A DNA stretch of 64,000 nt, taken from Gaetbulibacter saemankumensis DSM 17032 (lineage in GTDB: Bacteria; Bacteroidota; Bacteroidia; Flavobacteriales; Flavobacteriaceae). Within the stretch, counting starts at the first letter, position 1. Every line of letters begins with the position of its first letter. The position numbers and the translations under genes are program-made. This document shows, piece after piece, positions 45,616-55,378 of this stretch. The DNA lies in assembly GCF_000425645.1 (NCBI RefSeq), contig NZ_AUDV01000005.1:372001-436000 (forward strand), in the 5' to 3' direction. The notes below the pieces were generated by a model. It was not told the DNA's origin and did not search any database. It worked only from the letters and a program-made list of their open reading frames with translations.

Positions 45616-46026
45616 TCAATGAAATTCTGCCACAAAATTTTCAAGCGTTTTACCCCTTAGCTCATTATTTACCATAGTATCAATACTTTTAAATAAGCCA
45701 TCTAATTTCTCATTAATAGTTTTACCTATAGGGCATTTTGGATTTGTTTTTACATTACGTTTACCCAAAACCTCAGAATTTTTAACTGCCAAATAAATAG
45801 TATCCAGAGTAATATATGCACTGCTTTTAGCAAGTGCATTTCCCCCTGTTTTACCCTTTTTACTAATTACTAGCCCAGCTTCATTCAACACACTTAATTC
45901 CTTACGAACAACTACAGGATTAATATTAATACTTCCTGCAATCCACTCAGAACTCACCCATTCTCCTTCACTATCGGCTAGAAGTGTTAAAATATGTAAT
46001 GCTGTAGCAAATCTGGTATTATTCAT
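45616..46026 (-). CDS. Rrf2 family transcriptional regulator
   Basis: The 136-residue protein has an N-terminal winged helix (TRFATALHILTLLADSEGEWVSSEWIAGSININPVVVRKELSVL region) and TGGNALAKSS. Only one Cys (Cys in NPKCPIG) remains of the three in Fe-S Rrf2 proteins, as in YwnA-like members that sense thiol or electrophile stress. It precedes the oxidoreductase gene by 54 bp and probably represses it. Confidence 0.9.
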   Translation of the reverse strand: MNNTRFATALHILTLLADSEGEWVSSEWIAGSININPVVVRKELSVLNEAGLVISKKGKTGGNALAKSSAYITLDTIYLAVKNSEVLGKRNVKTNPKCPIGKTINEKLDGLFKSIDTMVNNELRGKTLENFVAEFH

Positions 46027-46239
46027 AACGGGTACAAAGTTAATAATATTTTTTAATATGTAACTAATATAGTTACATTTAAATTTTATTTAACATAAAA
46101 TGAACTAAGGATTTGAAAGATATCCTTCAGTCACTTATTCTTTTTTTATATATTTAATACTATAAACCAACAAAATAACACAAAATAACTTTTAAGAGTT
46201 AGCCAGTGTTAACAATTGCCAACAATTAGACTTTTAAAT

Positions 46240-46806
46240 ATGACACAACCCTTCAACTTTATAAAAAACCAGGCTTCAGGTAAAAAAGTTCTCTTGTTTT
46301 TTATCTTAACCAATCTCCTTTATGCTTTTATGCTTTTGGTGAGTATTCCTAAGGTGATGTCCTACTCTAACAATCTCAAAATCTTAGACATGATTCCAAC
46401 AGGCTACGATATATCTTATGTGAATAGATTATTTGAGGCTCTTGGCGAACCGGGACGTCAGGCCTATTTAACAAATCAATTGCCTTTGGACATGATTTAC
46501 CCCCTACTCTTTGCAATAAGCTATTGTTTGATTTTAGGATATTTTCTAAAAAAACTAAACATATTTAAAACACCCTATCAATACTTTTGCTTATTACCAA
46601 TACTGGCTGGAATAGCGGACTACATAGAAAACCTAGGTATCATCACCCTATTAAGAAACTTCCCTGATATTTCGGAATATACTGTAAATATGACCGAGTT
46701 CTTCTCTTTAGTAAAAAGTATTACCACCAGTATTTATTTTACCATTCTCATTGCAATTTTATTCCTCTATGCCCTAAATGCTATTTTGAAAAAATATGTG
46801 CTATGA
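46240..46806 (+). CDS. Four-helix integral membrane protein, unknown
   Basis: From ATG 46240 (188 residues) there are about four hydrophobic helices: VLLFFILTNLLYAFMLLVSI, MIYPLLFAISYCLILGYFL, FCLLPILAGIADYIENLGI and SIYFTILIAILFLYAL. I do not recognise the family. The gene overlaps the SRAP start by 11 bp, suggesting coupled translation. Confidence 0.7.
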   Translation: MTQPFNFIKNQASGKKVLLFFILTNLLYAFMLLVSIPKVMSYSNNLKILDMIPTGYDISYVNRLFEALGEPGRQAYLTNQLPLDMIYPLLFAISYCLILGYFLKKLNIFKTPYQYFCLLPILAGIADYIENLGIITLLRNFPDISEYTVNMTEFFSLVKSITTSIYFTILIAILFLYALNAILKKYVL

Positions 46807-47563
46807 TATCAAAGCAACATATGAAGCTCAGCTTAAACGTGCTCAACGTCGTGGTGACTTAGCAGCTATTGAAGAAATTACAGAGAAGTTAATTCCCCTT
46901 ACTAATTTACCACTATATCATGCTTCAGGCTTTAGTCATCCAAAATTACTCATTTATACTAACCATAAACCAAACTTCCCTGTTGTGGCTACTTGGGGGT
47001 TGGTTCCTCAATGGGTAATGAACACCCAACAACTAAAATCCCTTTGGAATAATACACTCAATGCCCGTGTTGAAACGCTCTTTGACAAAGCCGCATTTAA
47101 AGATTCAATTAAACACAAACGCTGTATTATATACATTGATGGTTTTTACGAACACCATCACTATGAAAAAAACACTTATCCATTTTATATTTACCGCAAA
47201 GACAAAATGCCTTTAGCCCTTGCAGGATTATATAGCGAATGGACTAACCCTTATACGGGAGAGAATTTATTAAGTTTTAGTATTATAACAACCAAGGGGA
47301 ATAAGATGATGCACAAAATTCATAATAGCCCTAAATTAAAAGAATCACGCATGCCGGCCATTTTGAAAGAAGAAAATGAAGATGCCTGGCTATTAACTGA
47401 TGATCATGAGTTAAAACAAAAGGATCTTCAAAATCTTATTACCACTTTTCCTGATAATAATTTAAAAGCTCATACAGTACAAAAATTACGGGGTAAAAGT
47501 TATCCTGGTAACATCGAAAGTATTTCAGAATTAAAAATATATCCAGAATTAGAATTTAATTAA
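46796..47563 (+). CDS. yedK: SRAP (HMCES/YedK) abasic-site protein
   Basis: The 255-residue protein begins MCYD, so Cys2 is exposed after Met removal, the reactive residue that crosslinks abasic sites. NARVETLFDKAAFKD, CIIYIDGFYEHH with the catalytic Glu, and LALAGLYSEWTNP follow in the usual order, with the conserved His in MMHKIHNSPKLKESRMPAIL. It protects single-stranded DNA abasic sites as part of the SOS response. Translationally coupled to the membrane protein upstream by an 11-bp overlap. Confidence 0.95.
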   Translation: MCYDIKATYEAQLKRAQRRGDLAAIEEITEKLIPLTNLPLYHASGFSHPKLLIYTNHKPNFPVVATWGLVPQWVMNTQQLKSLWNNTLNARVETLFDKAAFKDSIKHKRCIIYIDGFYEHHHYEKNTYPFYIYRKDKMPLALAGLYSEWTNPYTGENLLSFSIITTKGNKMMHKIHNSPKLKESRMPAILKEENEDAWLLTDDHELKQKDLQNLITTFPDNNLKAHTVQKLRGKSYPGNIESISELKIYPELEFN

Positions 47564-47912
47564 AACAATCGTTTTTTAAGAGTATCTCCTACCTATACTA
47601 AACAAAAATTATTACTTTAACCTCTTCTTCTTATGTAACTCAGGTTGCTGTGGATATAAGTCCGTTTCAATAATTTAGTATTTATAAATAACACCAAAAG
47701 CTAACTGGCTGAAATAATAAATGAAAACGATATTTTATAGGGTTTTTAATCTTAACATGCTTTTATCGATAAAACCATATGAGCCATTATTACACGCAAA
47801 ATATCGTAAATAATGACTCTTATATACCCACTTATATTACGGCTGAACATTTAATACTATAATAAACAGTAATAACGAAACATGTGGTTTACTATAATTA
47901 TATATTTATAAA
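47564..47912. other. Intergenic region, nothing seen
   Basis: AT-rich gap between SRAP and the cytochrome gene; no gene, hairpin or clear promoter was recognised. Confidence 0.5.
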
Positions 47913-48872
47913 ATGAAAAACAATCTTCTCTTATTAATTTCTGCAATTTTTATATTAACAACTAATTGTGGTAAAAAAGAAAAAACCAATAACATTCCTG
48001 ATTACAGAATTTCAAACAGTACACAAAATTCTTCTAACGGATTTAGTTTACTAAAAAACAACTGCTTAACTTGTCATAGTCCTACTGATAACATGGAGAA
48101 CAGAATTGCTCCACCAATGGAAGCTATTAAAAGACATTATATTAGTACCGAAACAACGGAGGAAGCATTTACTAAAGACCTTATCGATTTTTTAAATAAT
48201 CCCACGGTTGAAAAATCAAAAATGCCTAATGCGGTACATCGTTTTAATCTGATGCCACGCATGGGTTACCGTGAATCCGACTTGAAGGAAATAGCTGCTT
48301 ATATTTTTAATACAAACCTTGAAAAACCAGGGTGGTTTGAGCAACATTTTAATGAGGAACGTGCAAAATATCGATTAAAAAACAATACGACACCCATAGA
48401 TCAAGGAAGACAAATAGCAATGAACACTAAAGCTGTGCTTGGTAAAAACCTTATGCTGGCTATTCAAAATAAAGGAACTGAAAAAGCTATATCTTTCTGT
48501 AACACCAGAGCCATCCCTTTAACCGATAGTATGGCAATAGCCCAGCAAGCGAAGATAAAACGCGTTTCAGACAAAAATAGAAATCCAAAAAATGCGGCCA
48601 ATGATGATGAGCTGGCCTACATAGAACTTAGTAAAAAACGAATCAATAATAATCAGTCCCCACAACCTCAAATAAAAAACCTAGGAGACAAGCTAATTGG
48701 CTATTACCCTATCATGACCAATAAAATGTGTTTACAATGTCACGGTCAACCGGAATCCGAAGTATTACCCAACACTTTAAAAAGATTAAAATCACTTTAT
48801 CCAAATGATAAAGCGCTTGGTTATTCGGAAAATGAACTGCGAGGTATTTGGGTTATTGAAATGGGGAATTAA
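47913..48872 (+). CDS. c-type cytochrome lipoprotein with DUF3365 domain
   Basis: The 319-residue protein has a lipoprotein signal (TTNC, Cys19). The first haem motif is CLTCH (residues about 50-54). A DUF3365 (Tll0287-like) domain follows: GTEKAISFCNTRAIPLTDSMA and GYYPIMTNKMCLQCHG with the second CxxCH. Two haems in one lipoprotein suggest electron transfer or a haem-based sensor at the outer face of the inner or outer membrane. It lacks nearby partners. Confidence 0.9.
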   Translation: MKNNLLLLISAIFILTTNCGKKEKTNNIPDYRISNSTQNSSNGFSLLKNNCLTCHSPTDNMENRIAPPMEAIKRHYISTETTEEAFTKDLIDFLNNPTVEKSKMPNAVHRFNLMPRMGYRESDLKEIAAYIFNTNLEKPGWFEQHFNEERAKYRLKNNTTPIDQGRQIAMNTKAVLGKNLMLAIQNKGTEKAISFCNTRAIPLTDSMAIAQQAKIKRVSDKNRNPKNAANDDELAYIELSKKRINNNQSPQPQIKNLGDKLIGYYPIMTNKMCLQCHGQPESEVLPNTLKRLKSLYPNDKALGYSENELRGIWVIEMGN

Positions 48873-49108
48873 ATTGAATGAAATAATTCTTGATGCTTCC
48901 CCAATCTAAATAGCCCTAATAATATATTATTTTTTTAAGAGCTTTATCCTACAGTTACATTAACACTACTGCATACATTCAGGTAATACAACTATAACAT
49001 CAACTTAATCAATGCACTCCTTTTAATAAACAATACATAAACTAACATTTATCATAGCTAAATAAGTAATTAGTTTTTAGTTTTATAAAACGATTAAAAC
49101 TAATTGTC

Positions 49109-49954
49109 ATGATAAAAGTATTATTACCCACGGACTTTTCTGAAAATTCATGGAATGCGATTTCATATGCACTTCAGTTATTTAAATCAGAAAACTGCAC
49201 TTTTTATTTATTAAATACATACACCCCTATTATTTACCAAATAGAATATGCACATGCAGACCCAGCACACTTCGATGCTATTAAATCCATGAGGGATCAT
49301 GCAGAAACTAAACTCAGAGAATTAAAAAATCGAATTAATACTAACTATAATTTTCCCAACCACAATATTGAAAGTATTGCTTCATTTAATACCCTAACAG
49401 AGGAAATTAATAGCATTGTAGAAGAAAAAAACATAAATTACATTGTTATGGGCACAAAAGGTGCTACGGGTGCCGAAGAAATTTTATTTGGTTCAAACAC
49501 AGTACATGTTTATAAAAATGCTAAATGCCCCGTATTGGCCATACCTGCTGGGTATGCATTCGACAAACCTTATGATGTTCTGTTTCCTACCGATTTTGAA
49601 ATCCCATACGAATCGCACCATATAAGCCCAATTATTACTATATTGTCTATGTACACGACCCGATTAAATATTTTAAATATGACTTTCGGTTATGAATTAT
49701 CGGAGAAACAAAAAAGCAATAAGCTCAGTTTAGATGCAGCCTTAAAGACATTTCACCCAGCTTTTCATTTAGTTAGTAATCAAACTGTAACAGAGGGCAT
49801 TACCAAGTTTCTTCAAAAAAATAAAATAAACTTTTTGATAATGATAAATAATAAGCACTCCTTTTTTGAAAATCTATTTTTTAAATCCAAAGTAAACCAG
49901 ATAGGATTTCACCTTAAAGTCCCATTTTTAGTAATCCCATCTATAATCGATTAA
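49109..49954 (+). CDS. Universal stress protein (tandem UspA)
   Basis: The 281-residue protein is two UspA domains in tandem. The N-terminal domain keeps the ATP-binding pattern in VMGTKGATGAEEILFGSNTVHV. The C-terminal domain has lost the glycine motif (FLIMINNKHSFFENLF). It is the first gene of a stress operon, 10 bp before a second UspA gene. Regulation by oxygen or starvation is typical for such operons in Bacteroidota but no operator was recognised. Confidence 0.92.
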   Translation: MIKVLLPTDFSENSWNAISYALQLFKSENCTFYLLNTYTPIIYQIEYAHADPAHFDAIKSMRDHAETKLRELKNRINTNYNFPNHNIESIASFNTLTEEINSIVEEKNINYIVMGTKGATGAEEILFGSNTVHVYKNAKCPVLAIPAGYAFDKPYDVLFPTDFEIPYESHHISPIITILSMYTTRLNILNMTFGYELSEKQKSNKLSLDAALKTFHPAFHLVSNQTVTEGITKFLQKNKINFLIMINNKHSFFENLFFKSKVNQIGFHLKVPFLVIPSIID

Positions 49955-49964
49955 ATATAAACCT

Positions 49965-50810
49965 ATGGAAAACAAAATTTTAATCCCTACAGATTTTTCA
50001 GATAATGCTTGGAATGCCGTTGTATATGCTTTAAAACTCTTTGCTGATGAACCATGTACATTTTATCTTTTAAATGCGGTAAATATCAAGTATACAGCTT
50101 TTGCTAATTTCTCAAACAAGCTTCTAAAAACTATGTGTGATGCTGAAATGAAGACCTTAGTAGAACTAAAACAACTTGCTGAATCTTCTGATGCCAATGC
50201 CAATCATGAATTTAAAATTATTCAAAGTACTGAAAATTTAAACAGTGCTATAAACATGGTTGTCCGCGATAAAGCTATTAATTTAATTATCATGGGTACT
50301 AAAGGTCATACAGGGACAAAAGAATTTTTCTTTGGGAGTAACACCGTACAATTAATAAACCATATAAAAGACTGCCCCATACTTGTAATTCCTGAAGAAT
50401 TCGAGTTCGTAAAACCTACACAAATAGCGTTCCCTACACATTTTAATAGATCTTATAGCAAAGAAGAATTAATGCCCTTAATGAGAGCTACAGAGTTATT
50501 CAATTCAAAAATAAGAATCGTACACATTAACGAAGAAGAGCAATTAACAACTCTTCAAGAGGAACATATGAAAGAACTAGACAGCATACTGTTAGATTAT
50601 GATCATAGTTTCCACTGGATGCCTAACTATGCTAATAAAAGTGCGGAGATTAACGATTTTATTCAAGAATTAAATATCGACATGTTGGCTATGATAAATT
50701 ACAAACATAGTTTTATTGAAAATATCTTGAGAGAACCCGTTGTAAATAAAATAGGATTTCACCCCATAGTTCCTTTCTTAGTAATCCCTAAAAAACATAC
50801 GGCTAGCTAA
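49965..50810 (+). CDS. Universal stress protein (tandem UspA), second copy
   Basis: This 281-residue paralogue has the same length and architecture as its neighbour: IMGTKGHTGTKEFFFGSNTVQ in the first domain and a degenerate second domain (AMINYKHSFIENIL). The pair differs throughout, so the duplication is old. It is followed 10 bp later by an ATP-cone nuclease gene. Confidence 0.92.
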   Translation: MENKILIPTDFSDNAWNAVVYALKLFADEPCTFYLLNAVNIKYTAFANFSNKLLKTMCDAEMKTLVELKQLAESSDANANHEFKIIQSTENLNSAINMVVRDKAINLIIMGTKGHTGTKEFFFGSNTVQLINHIKDCPILVIPEEFEFVKPTQIAFPTHFNRSYSKEELMPLMRATELFNSKIRIVHINEEEQLTTLQEEHMKELDSILLDYDHSFHWMPNYANKSAEINDFIQELNIDMLAMINYKHSFIENILREPVVNKIGFHPIVPFLVIPKKHTAS

Positions 50811-50820
50811 CTTATTATTC

Positions 50821-51663
50821 ATGAAGTCTGATGCTATTGATATTATTAAATCATCTGGTGAAAAAGTAAAATTTTCATTAGAAAAACTTAAGTCTTCACT
50901 TAAAAAATCGGGAGCCGAAAACATATTCATCACTCAAATACTTGATAAAGTTCGTGATGAGCTTTACCAAGGTATTTCAACCAAAGAAATTTACAATCGT
51001 GCCTTTGCACTTTTAAAGAAACAAAAAGGTTGTTTTGCTTCTAAATACAAGCTAAAAAAGGCTATTTACGAACTAGGTCCAACGGGTTTTCCCTTTGAAC
51101 GCTTTGTTAGTGCTATTTTAAAATATTCAGGTTATACAACAGAAACTGATAAAATTATACCAGGGACCTGCGTGACGCATGAAGTTGATATCGTCGCTAA
51201 TAAAAACAGTGAAACAACCCTAATTGAATGTAAATTCCACAGTGAAGAGGGATTAAATTGCAATGTGAAAATTCCATTATATATACATTCACGTTATAAC
51301 GACATAAAAAACCATTGGGATTTAAACCCCGAATTTAACTCACATCTTACACAGGGTTGGCTAGTTACCAACACCAGATTTACCGAAGACGCCATACAAT
51401 ATGGCCGTTGTGCCAACCTATACTTACTAAGCTGGGACTACCCAGAAAACAACGGTTTAAAAGATCGTATAGACCGTTTAAACCTCTATCCTATTACAGT
51501 GTCTACCCTACTAACAAATCGTGAAAAACAATTTCTTTTAAGTCGTGATATTGTTCTTTGCAGAGATTTAATCGGAGATGCATTCTTTTTAGATCATCTT
51601 GGAATTTCTGAGGTTCGTAAAGACAAAATTTTTAATGAAATAGCCTTGCTATGTAACAGTTAA
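50821..51663 (+). CDS. ATP-cone domain fused to PD-(D/E)XK restriction-endonuclease-like domain
   Basis: The 280-residue protein opens with an ATP-cone (residues about 5-90: IIKSSGEKVKFSLEKLKSSL, GISTKEIYNRAFALLK). A PD-(D/E)XK nuclease fold follows: Glu93 in PFERFVSAIL, Asp123 in HEVDIVANKN and ECK at residues 136-138 (LIECKFH). Such ATP-cone fusions could make nuclease activity depend on nucleotide levels. It lies between UspA and a beta-CASP RNase, with 4 bp to the latter. Its target is unknown. Confidence 0.88.
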   Translation: MKSDAIDIIKSSGEKVKFSLEKLKSSLKKSGAENIFITQILDKVRDELYQGISTKEIYNRAFALLKKQKGCFASKYKLKKAIYELGPTGFPFERFVSAILKYSGYTTETDKIIPGTCVTHEVDIVANKNSETTLIECKFHSEEGLNCNVKIPLYIHSRYNDIKNHWDLNPEFNSHLTQGWLVTNTRFTEDAIQYGRCANLYLLSWDYPENNGLKDRIDRLNLYPITVSTLLTNREKQFLLSRDIVLCRDLIGDAFFLDHLGISEVRKDKIFNEIALLCNS

Positions 51664-51667
51664 TATC

Positions 51668-53041
51668 ATGAGCCAGCCTGTACATATTAGTTTTTTAGGA
51701 GGCGCTGAAACCGTTACCGGATCTAAGTTTCTGGTTAAAACTTCAGAAAAAACAATTTTAATCGACTGTGGCATGTTTCAAGGTTTAAAAGAACTTCGAA
51801 ACCGCAACTGGGATAATCTTCCAGTAAATGTTGACGATATTGATATTGTACTCTTAACACATGGCCATTTAGACCATGTTGGTTATCTGCCCCGACTTGT
51901 AAAACAAGGATTCTCAGGAAAAATTATTGGAACTGCTCCCACCTTGGCTATTGCCGAAATTATTCTACGTGACAGTGCCAAAATACAGGAAGAAGAAGCT
52001 AAAAAAGCCAATCAAGAAAATTATACGATTCACCATCCTGCACGTCCCTTTTACAACCAACATGAAGCCACTAAAACCATTGAATTATTTCAGACAGAGG
52101 AAGAAAACAAATGGACTAACCTATCAACGAATATAGCCTATCGATTACTATATAACGGACATATAATCGGGGCTACCTATATTGAATTGGATATTTTTAA
52201 CAAGCGATTTGTTTTTTCGGGTGATGTTGGACGTCAACAAGACTATTTATTAAGTCCGCCAAAAAAACCTGAATATGCCGATTTCCTTTTCATGGAAAGT
52301 ACTTATGGCGATAAACTTCACCCCAAAGAGAACCTTGATGAAATGATTTCTGAAATTATTTCCGATACCATCCATAAAAATGGAAACCTTATCATTCCCT
52401 GCTTTGCCGTGGAGCGTTTGCAGACCGTTATGTACTTACTTTGGGCACTTTACAAAAAAAATAAGATTCCCAATATCCCCATATTTATTGATAGTCCTAT
52501 GGGAAATAATGTTCTTGAAGTATTTAATCGCTTTCCGCAGTGGCATAAACTCACTTCGTCTGAATATAATGCCATGTGTAATCATATGAATATTATTGAA
52601 TCGTACAAAGAAACCTGGGATACTATTGATGATAAAAGATCTAAAATTATTATAGCAGGTAGTGGTATGGTAACTGGCGGACGTGTTTTAACCTATTTAC
52701 AGCAATTAATAGATAACAAGAATACGACAGTACTTTTAGTAGGGTATCAGGCCGAAGGTACGCGTGGGCGCCAATTACAGGAAGGTGCTCATGAAATTAA
52801 ATTCTATGGCAAATACTATCCTGTAAAAGCAAGTATTAAAAATATAGAAAGTTTATCTGCACATGCCGACCAAAATGGACTTTTAAACTGGTTAAGCAAC
52901 ATAAAAAATCAACCTGAAAAAATTTTCCTAATTCATGGAGAGCCCCATGCCATGGATGCTTTCAGATTAAAACTAAAAAACACCTATAACTGGGAAGTAA
53001 CTATTCCAAAATTAAATTCCACTATAGAACTTACATTATAA
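51668..53041 (+). CDS. MBL-fold beta-CASP RNase
   Basis: The 457-residue protein has the metal motif THGHLDHVGYL (His65, His67, Asp69, His70) and FSGDVG, with the beta-CASP insertion between about residues 200 and 390 and SAHADQNGL near 397. The C-terminal FLIHGEPHAMDAF carries the last His. It is close to CPSF-like/YsH1-type RNA processing nucleases. It follows the ATP-cone nuclease by 4 bp, so two nucleases are co-expressed in the stress operon. Confidence 0.93.
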   Translation: MSQPVHISFLGGAETVTGSKFLVKTSEKTILIDCGMFQGLKELRNRNWDNLPVNVDDIDIVLLTHGHLDHVGYLPRLVKQGFSGKIIGTAPTLAIAEIILRDSAKIQEEEAKKANQENYTIHHPARPFYNQHEATKTIELFQTEEENKWTNLSTNIAYRLLYNGHIIGATYIELDIFNKRFVFSGDVGRQQDYLLSPPKKPEYADFLFMESTYGDKLHPKENLDEMISEIISDTIHKNGNLIIPCFAVERLQTVMYLLWALYKKNKIPNIPIFIDSPMGNNVLEVFNRFPQWHKLTSSEYNAMCNHMNIIESYKETWDTIDDKRSKIIIAGSGMVTGGRVLTYLQQLIDNKNTTVLLVGYQAEGTRGRQLQEGAHEIKFYGKYYPVKASIKNIESLSAHADQNGLLNWLSNIKNQPEKIFLIHGEPHAMDAFRLKLKNTYNWEVTIPKLNSTIELTL

Positions 53042-53170
53042 GTTATAAAACCTTCATTTCAGGTTATATATTCTTTCAAAAATCTTTCAATTACTGATAA
53101 TTATCATAGGATTTTATTTTTTGATTAAATACCTTCTTAGACAACTTAAGTTTAACTAAAAAGTAGAATC

Positions 53171-53695
53171 ATGACAACATTAACAAAACGCAGTAAACGT
53201 AATCGCGTATCCCCTGCCGATACCCGATTATTTACGCCATGGACCAGCGGTCTATTAAGACCTTGGAATGACCGATTCTTCAACACCACTTTTAATGATT
53301 TAAACGATCTTATTAAAATTGATGATGCTTTTAAAGATGATTTCTTCGAAGAAAATAGCCTTATGCCTGCAATGAATATTAAAGAAAATGAAAACGATTT
53401 TGAAATAGAATTTGCAGCACCAGGATTCGACAAAAATGATTTTGAAGTTACCATTGAAGATGACGTTCTTCATGTTTCTGGCAAAAAAGAACAACACGAT
53501 GAGCATAAAGATGATAATTATTCAAGAAAAGAATTTAGTTATGAATCTTTTAAAAGATCTATGATGCTTCCACCATCACTAGACTTAAACCAGGACATTA
53601 ACGCTTCTTATAAACATGGTATATTAACCGTGAAATTATTAAAAAAAGAAGCAGACGAAGAAGAAACCACGAAAAAATCTATCGAGGTTAAATAG
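53171..53695 (+). CDS. Hsp20/alpha-crystallin small heat shock protein
   Basis: The 174-residue protein has an alpha-crystallin domain from about residue 60 (MPAMNIKENENDFEIEFAAPGFDKNDFEVTIEDDVLHVSGKKE) and the GILTV motif (HGILTVKLLK) near the end. The N-terminus (KRSKRNRVSPADTRLFTPWTSGLLRPW) is basic and aromatic. It belongs to the same stress cluster, 129 bp after the RNase. Confidence 0.95.
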   Translation: MTTLTKRSKRNRVSPADTRLFTPWTSGLLRPWNDRFFNTTFNDLNDLIKIDDAFKDDFFEENSLMPAMNIKENENDFEIEFAAPGFDKNDFEVTIEDDVLHVSGKKEQHDEHKDDNYSRKEFSYESFKRSMMLPPSLDLNQDINASYKHGILTVKLLKKEADEEETTKKSIEVK

Positions 53696-53754
53696 GATAA
53701 CTAAATAGAAAAGTGCGTTAAAAAACAACTTTCTATTGTCTCAAAATTAAAACA

Positions 53755-54198
53755 ATGAAAACAAAAGTAGTAACACCAAAATATGTTGAGTGGTTAACTG
53801 CTGAGAATATGCATCAAACCTCTCTCGAATGGTTATCAGAGCTAAGATTTGTTTACGATGAACAATTGTTTTTTAACGATTTGGTAAAATCGTACACGCT
53901 TCAACTTATAAACACAAAACACTTTCAAGAAAGCAAATCCATTACCGATAAATTAAATATTTTAGAAAAAGACACAAATCATTTAATTGACCAAGTGGTA
54001 GCACATGAAAAAGGATTAGAAATTATGGTTGATAGTATAAACCAAATCGCCAAAGAAAACGATTACAAACGTGAACACAACAATCTAACAAATAGCATTA
54101 ACAAATTTATGAGTGATTACAAAGCTCTTAAAACACGCTTATTTGCATTATTAAAAGATGTATTAAAAGAAGGCAAGCAAAAACATTTACTTCAATAA
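53755..54198 (+). CDS. Hypothetical helical protein in the stress operon
   Basis: The 147-residue protein is charged and helical without signal peptide (SLEWLSELRFVYDEQLFFNDLV, LNILEKDTNHLIDQVVAHEKGLEIMV). I do not recognise the family; homologues seem to occur beside Hsp20 genes in Bacteroidota. Placement between Hsp20 and a terminator suggests a co-regulated stress protein. Confidence 0.7.
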   Translation: MKTKVVTPKYVEWLTAENMHQTSLEWLSELRFVYDEQLFFNDLVKSYTLQLINTKHFQESKSITDKLNILEKDTNHLIDQVVAHEKGLEIMVDSINQIAKENDYKREHNNLTNSINKFMSDYKALKTRLFALLKDVLKEGKQKHLLQ

Positions 54199-54217
54199 AA
54201 TACAAGCCTGTCTAATC

Positions 54218-54250
54218 AAAAAACGCCAGTAATTTTCACTGGCGTTTTTT
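54218..54250 (+). terminator. Terminator of the stress operon
   Basis: AAAACGCCAGT (54220-54230) pairs with ACTGGCGTTTT (54238-54248) around a 7-base loop, followed by a T run to 54250. Confidence 0.93.
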
Positions 54251-54356
54251 ATTTAGAACTTTAAATTTCAGTTTTGTTTAGATAAAATAAACAAAGTATT
54301 TATAAAGAAAATATACTATTTAGAACTCAATATGTAATTTTACGATATAAAATCAC

Positions 54357-55358
54357 ATGACTCCCCAAATAAATATGGATACGCATATTGAAAAAATAAT
54401 ACTTAATAAAACCAAAGCTGAGGCTATAGAAAAAACCGAACTTGTACAATCCCTTTGGAGTGGTTATGGAGAAATACGCCGGTGTTTTCTTAAAAACGCC
54501 CCTTTTAAAAGTATTGTTGTAAAACATATTAAATTACCAGGAAAACAACATCACCCACGTGGTTGGAATACCAACATTTCCCACCTTCGAAAATTAAAAT
54601 CTTATCAAGTAGAGATGGCATATTACAGTGATTGGAATGGAAAACTTAATAATTCCTGCTATACGCCAAACTGTATTTACAGTAAAAACTTAAACGGTGA
54701 AGCTATTATTATACTGGAAGATTTAAATGAAAGCGGATTTTCAGTAAGAAAATCATCGGTTAATATATCTGAAATGAAACTATGCCTAAGCTGGTTAGCT
54801 TATTTCCACGCTTCCTTTATACAAGAAAAACCTTCCGGATTATGGGACATTGGCACCTATTGGCATTTAGACACCAGACCTGATGAATTAGATGCTCTTC
54901 AAGATTTAGGGTTAAAAAAAACAGCCAAATTAATTGACAAAACCTTAAATGAATGTCAGTACAAAACGTTTGTTCATGGGGACGCCAAACTGGCTAATTT
55001 TTGTTTTTCTGACGACGGAAAACGGGTGGGAGCAGTCGATTTTCAATACGTAGGTGGTGGTTGCGGCATAAAAGATGTTGCTTATTTTATAGGTAGCTGC
55101 TTATATGAAAACGATTGTGAAAAATTTGAAACAGAATTATTAGATTATTATTTTTCTGTTCTTAAATCAGCCTTAATAGAAATGAATTCATCAATGAATT
55201 TTGAAGCTTTAGAATTAGAATGGCGTTTTTTATTTCCGGTGGCATGGACCGATTTTCACCGATTTATGAAAGGTTGGAGTCCTGGACACTGGAAAATAAA
55301 CAGCTATAGCGAAAAACTAGCTAGGCAAGTAATACATCAACTGAATTCAAACGAGTAA
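54357..55358 (+). CDS. Aminoglycoside-phosphotransferase/EcKL-like kinase
   Basis: The 333-residue protein has the kinase motif [17 protein letters not shown] (catalytic Asp in HGDAKLANF) and [20 protein letters not shown] with the metal-binding Asp. The N-terminal half lacks the tight glycine-rich loop of APH but fits the EcKL/DUF1679 ecdysteroid-kinase-like group. It is followed 20 bp later by a CysQ-like phosphatase in the same direction. Substrate unknown. Confidence 0.85.
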   Translation: MTPQINMDTHIEKIILNKTKAEAIEKTELVQSLWSGYGEIRRCFLKNAPFKSIVVKHIKLPGKQHHPRGWNTNISHLRKLKSYQVEMAYYSDWNGKLNNSCYTPNCIYSKNLNGEAIIILEDLNESGFSVRKSSVNISEMKLCLSWLAYFHASFIQEKPSGLWDIGTYWHLDTRPDELDALQDLGLKKTAKLIDKTLNECQYKTFVHGDAKLANFCFSDDGKRVGAVDFQYVGGGCGIKDVAYFIGSCLYENDCEKFETELLDYYFSVLKSALIEMNSSMNFEALELEWRFLFPVAWTDFHRFMKGWSPGHWKINSYSEKLARQVIHQLNSNE

Positions 55359-55378
55359 TAACATCAAACCAATTCATT

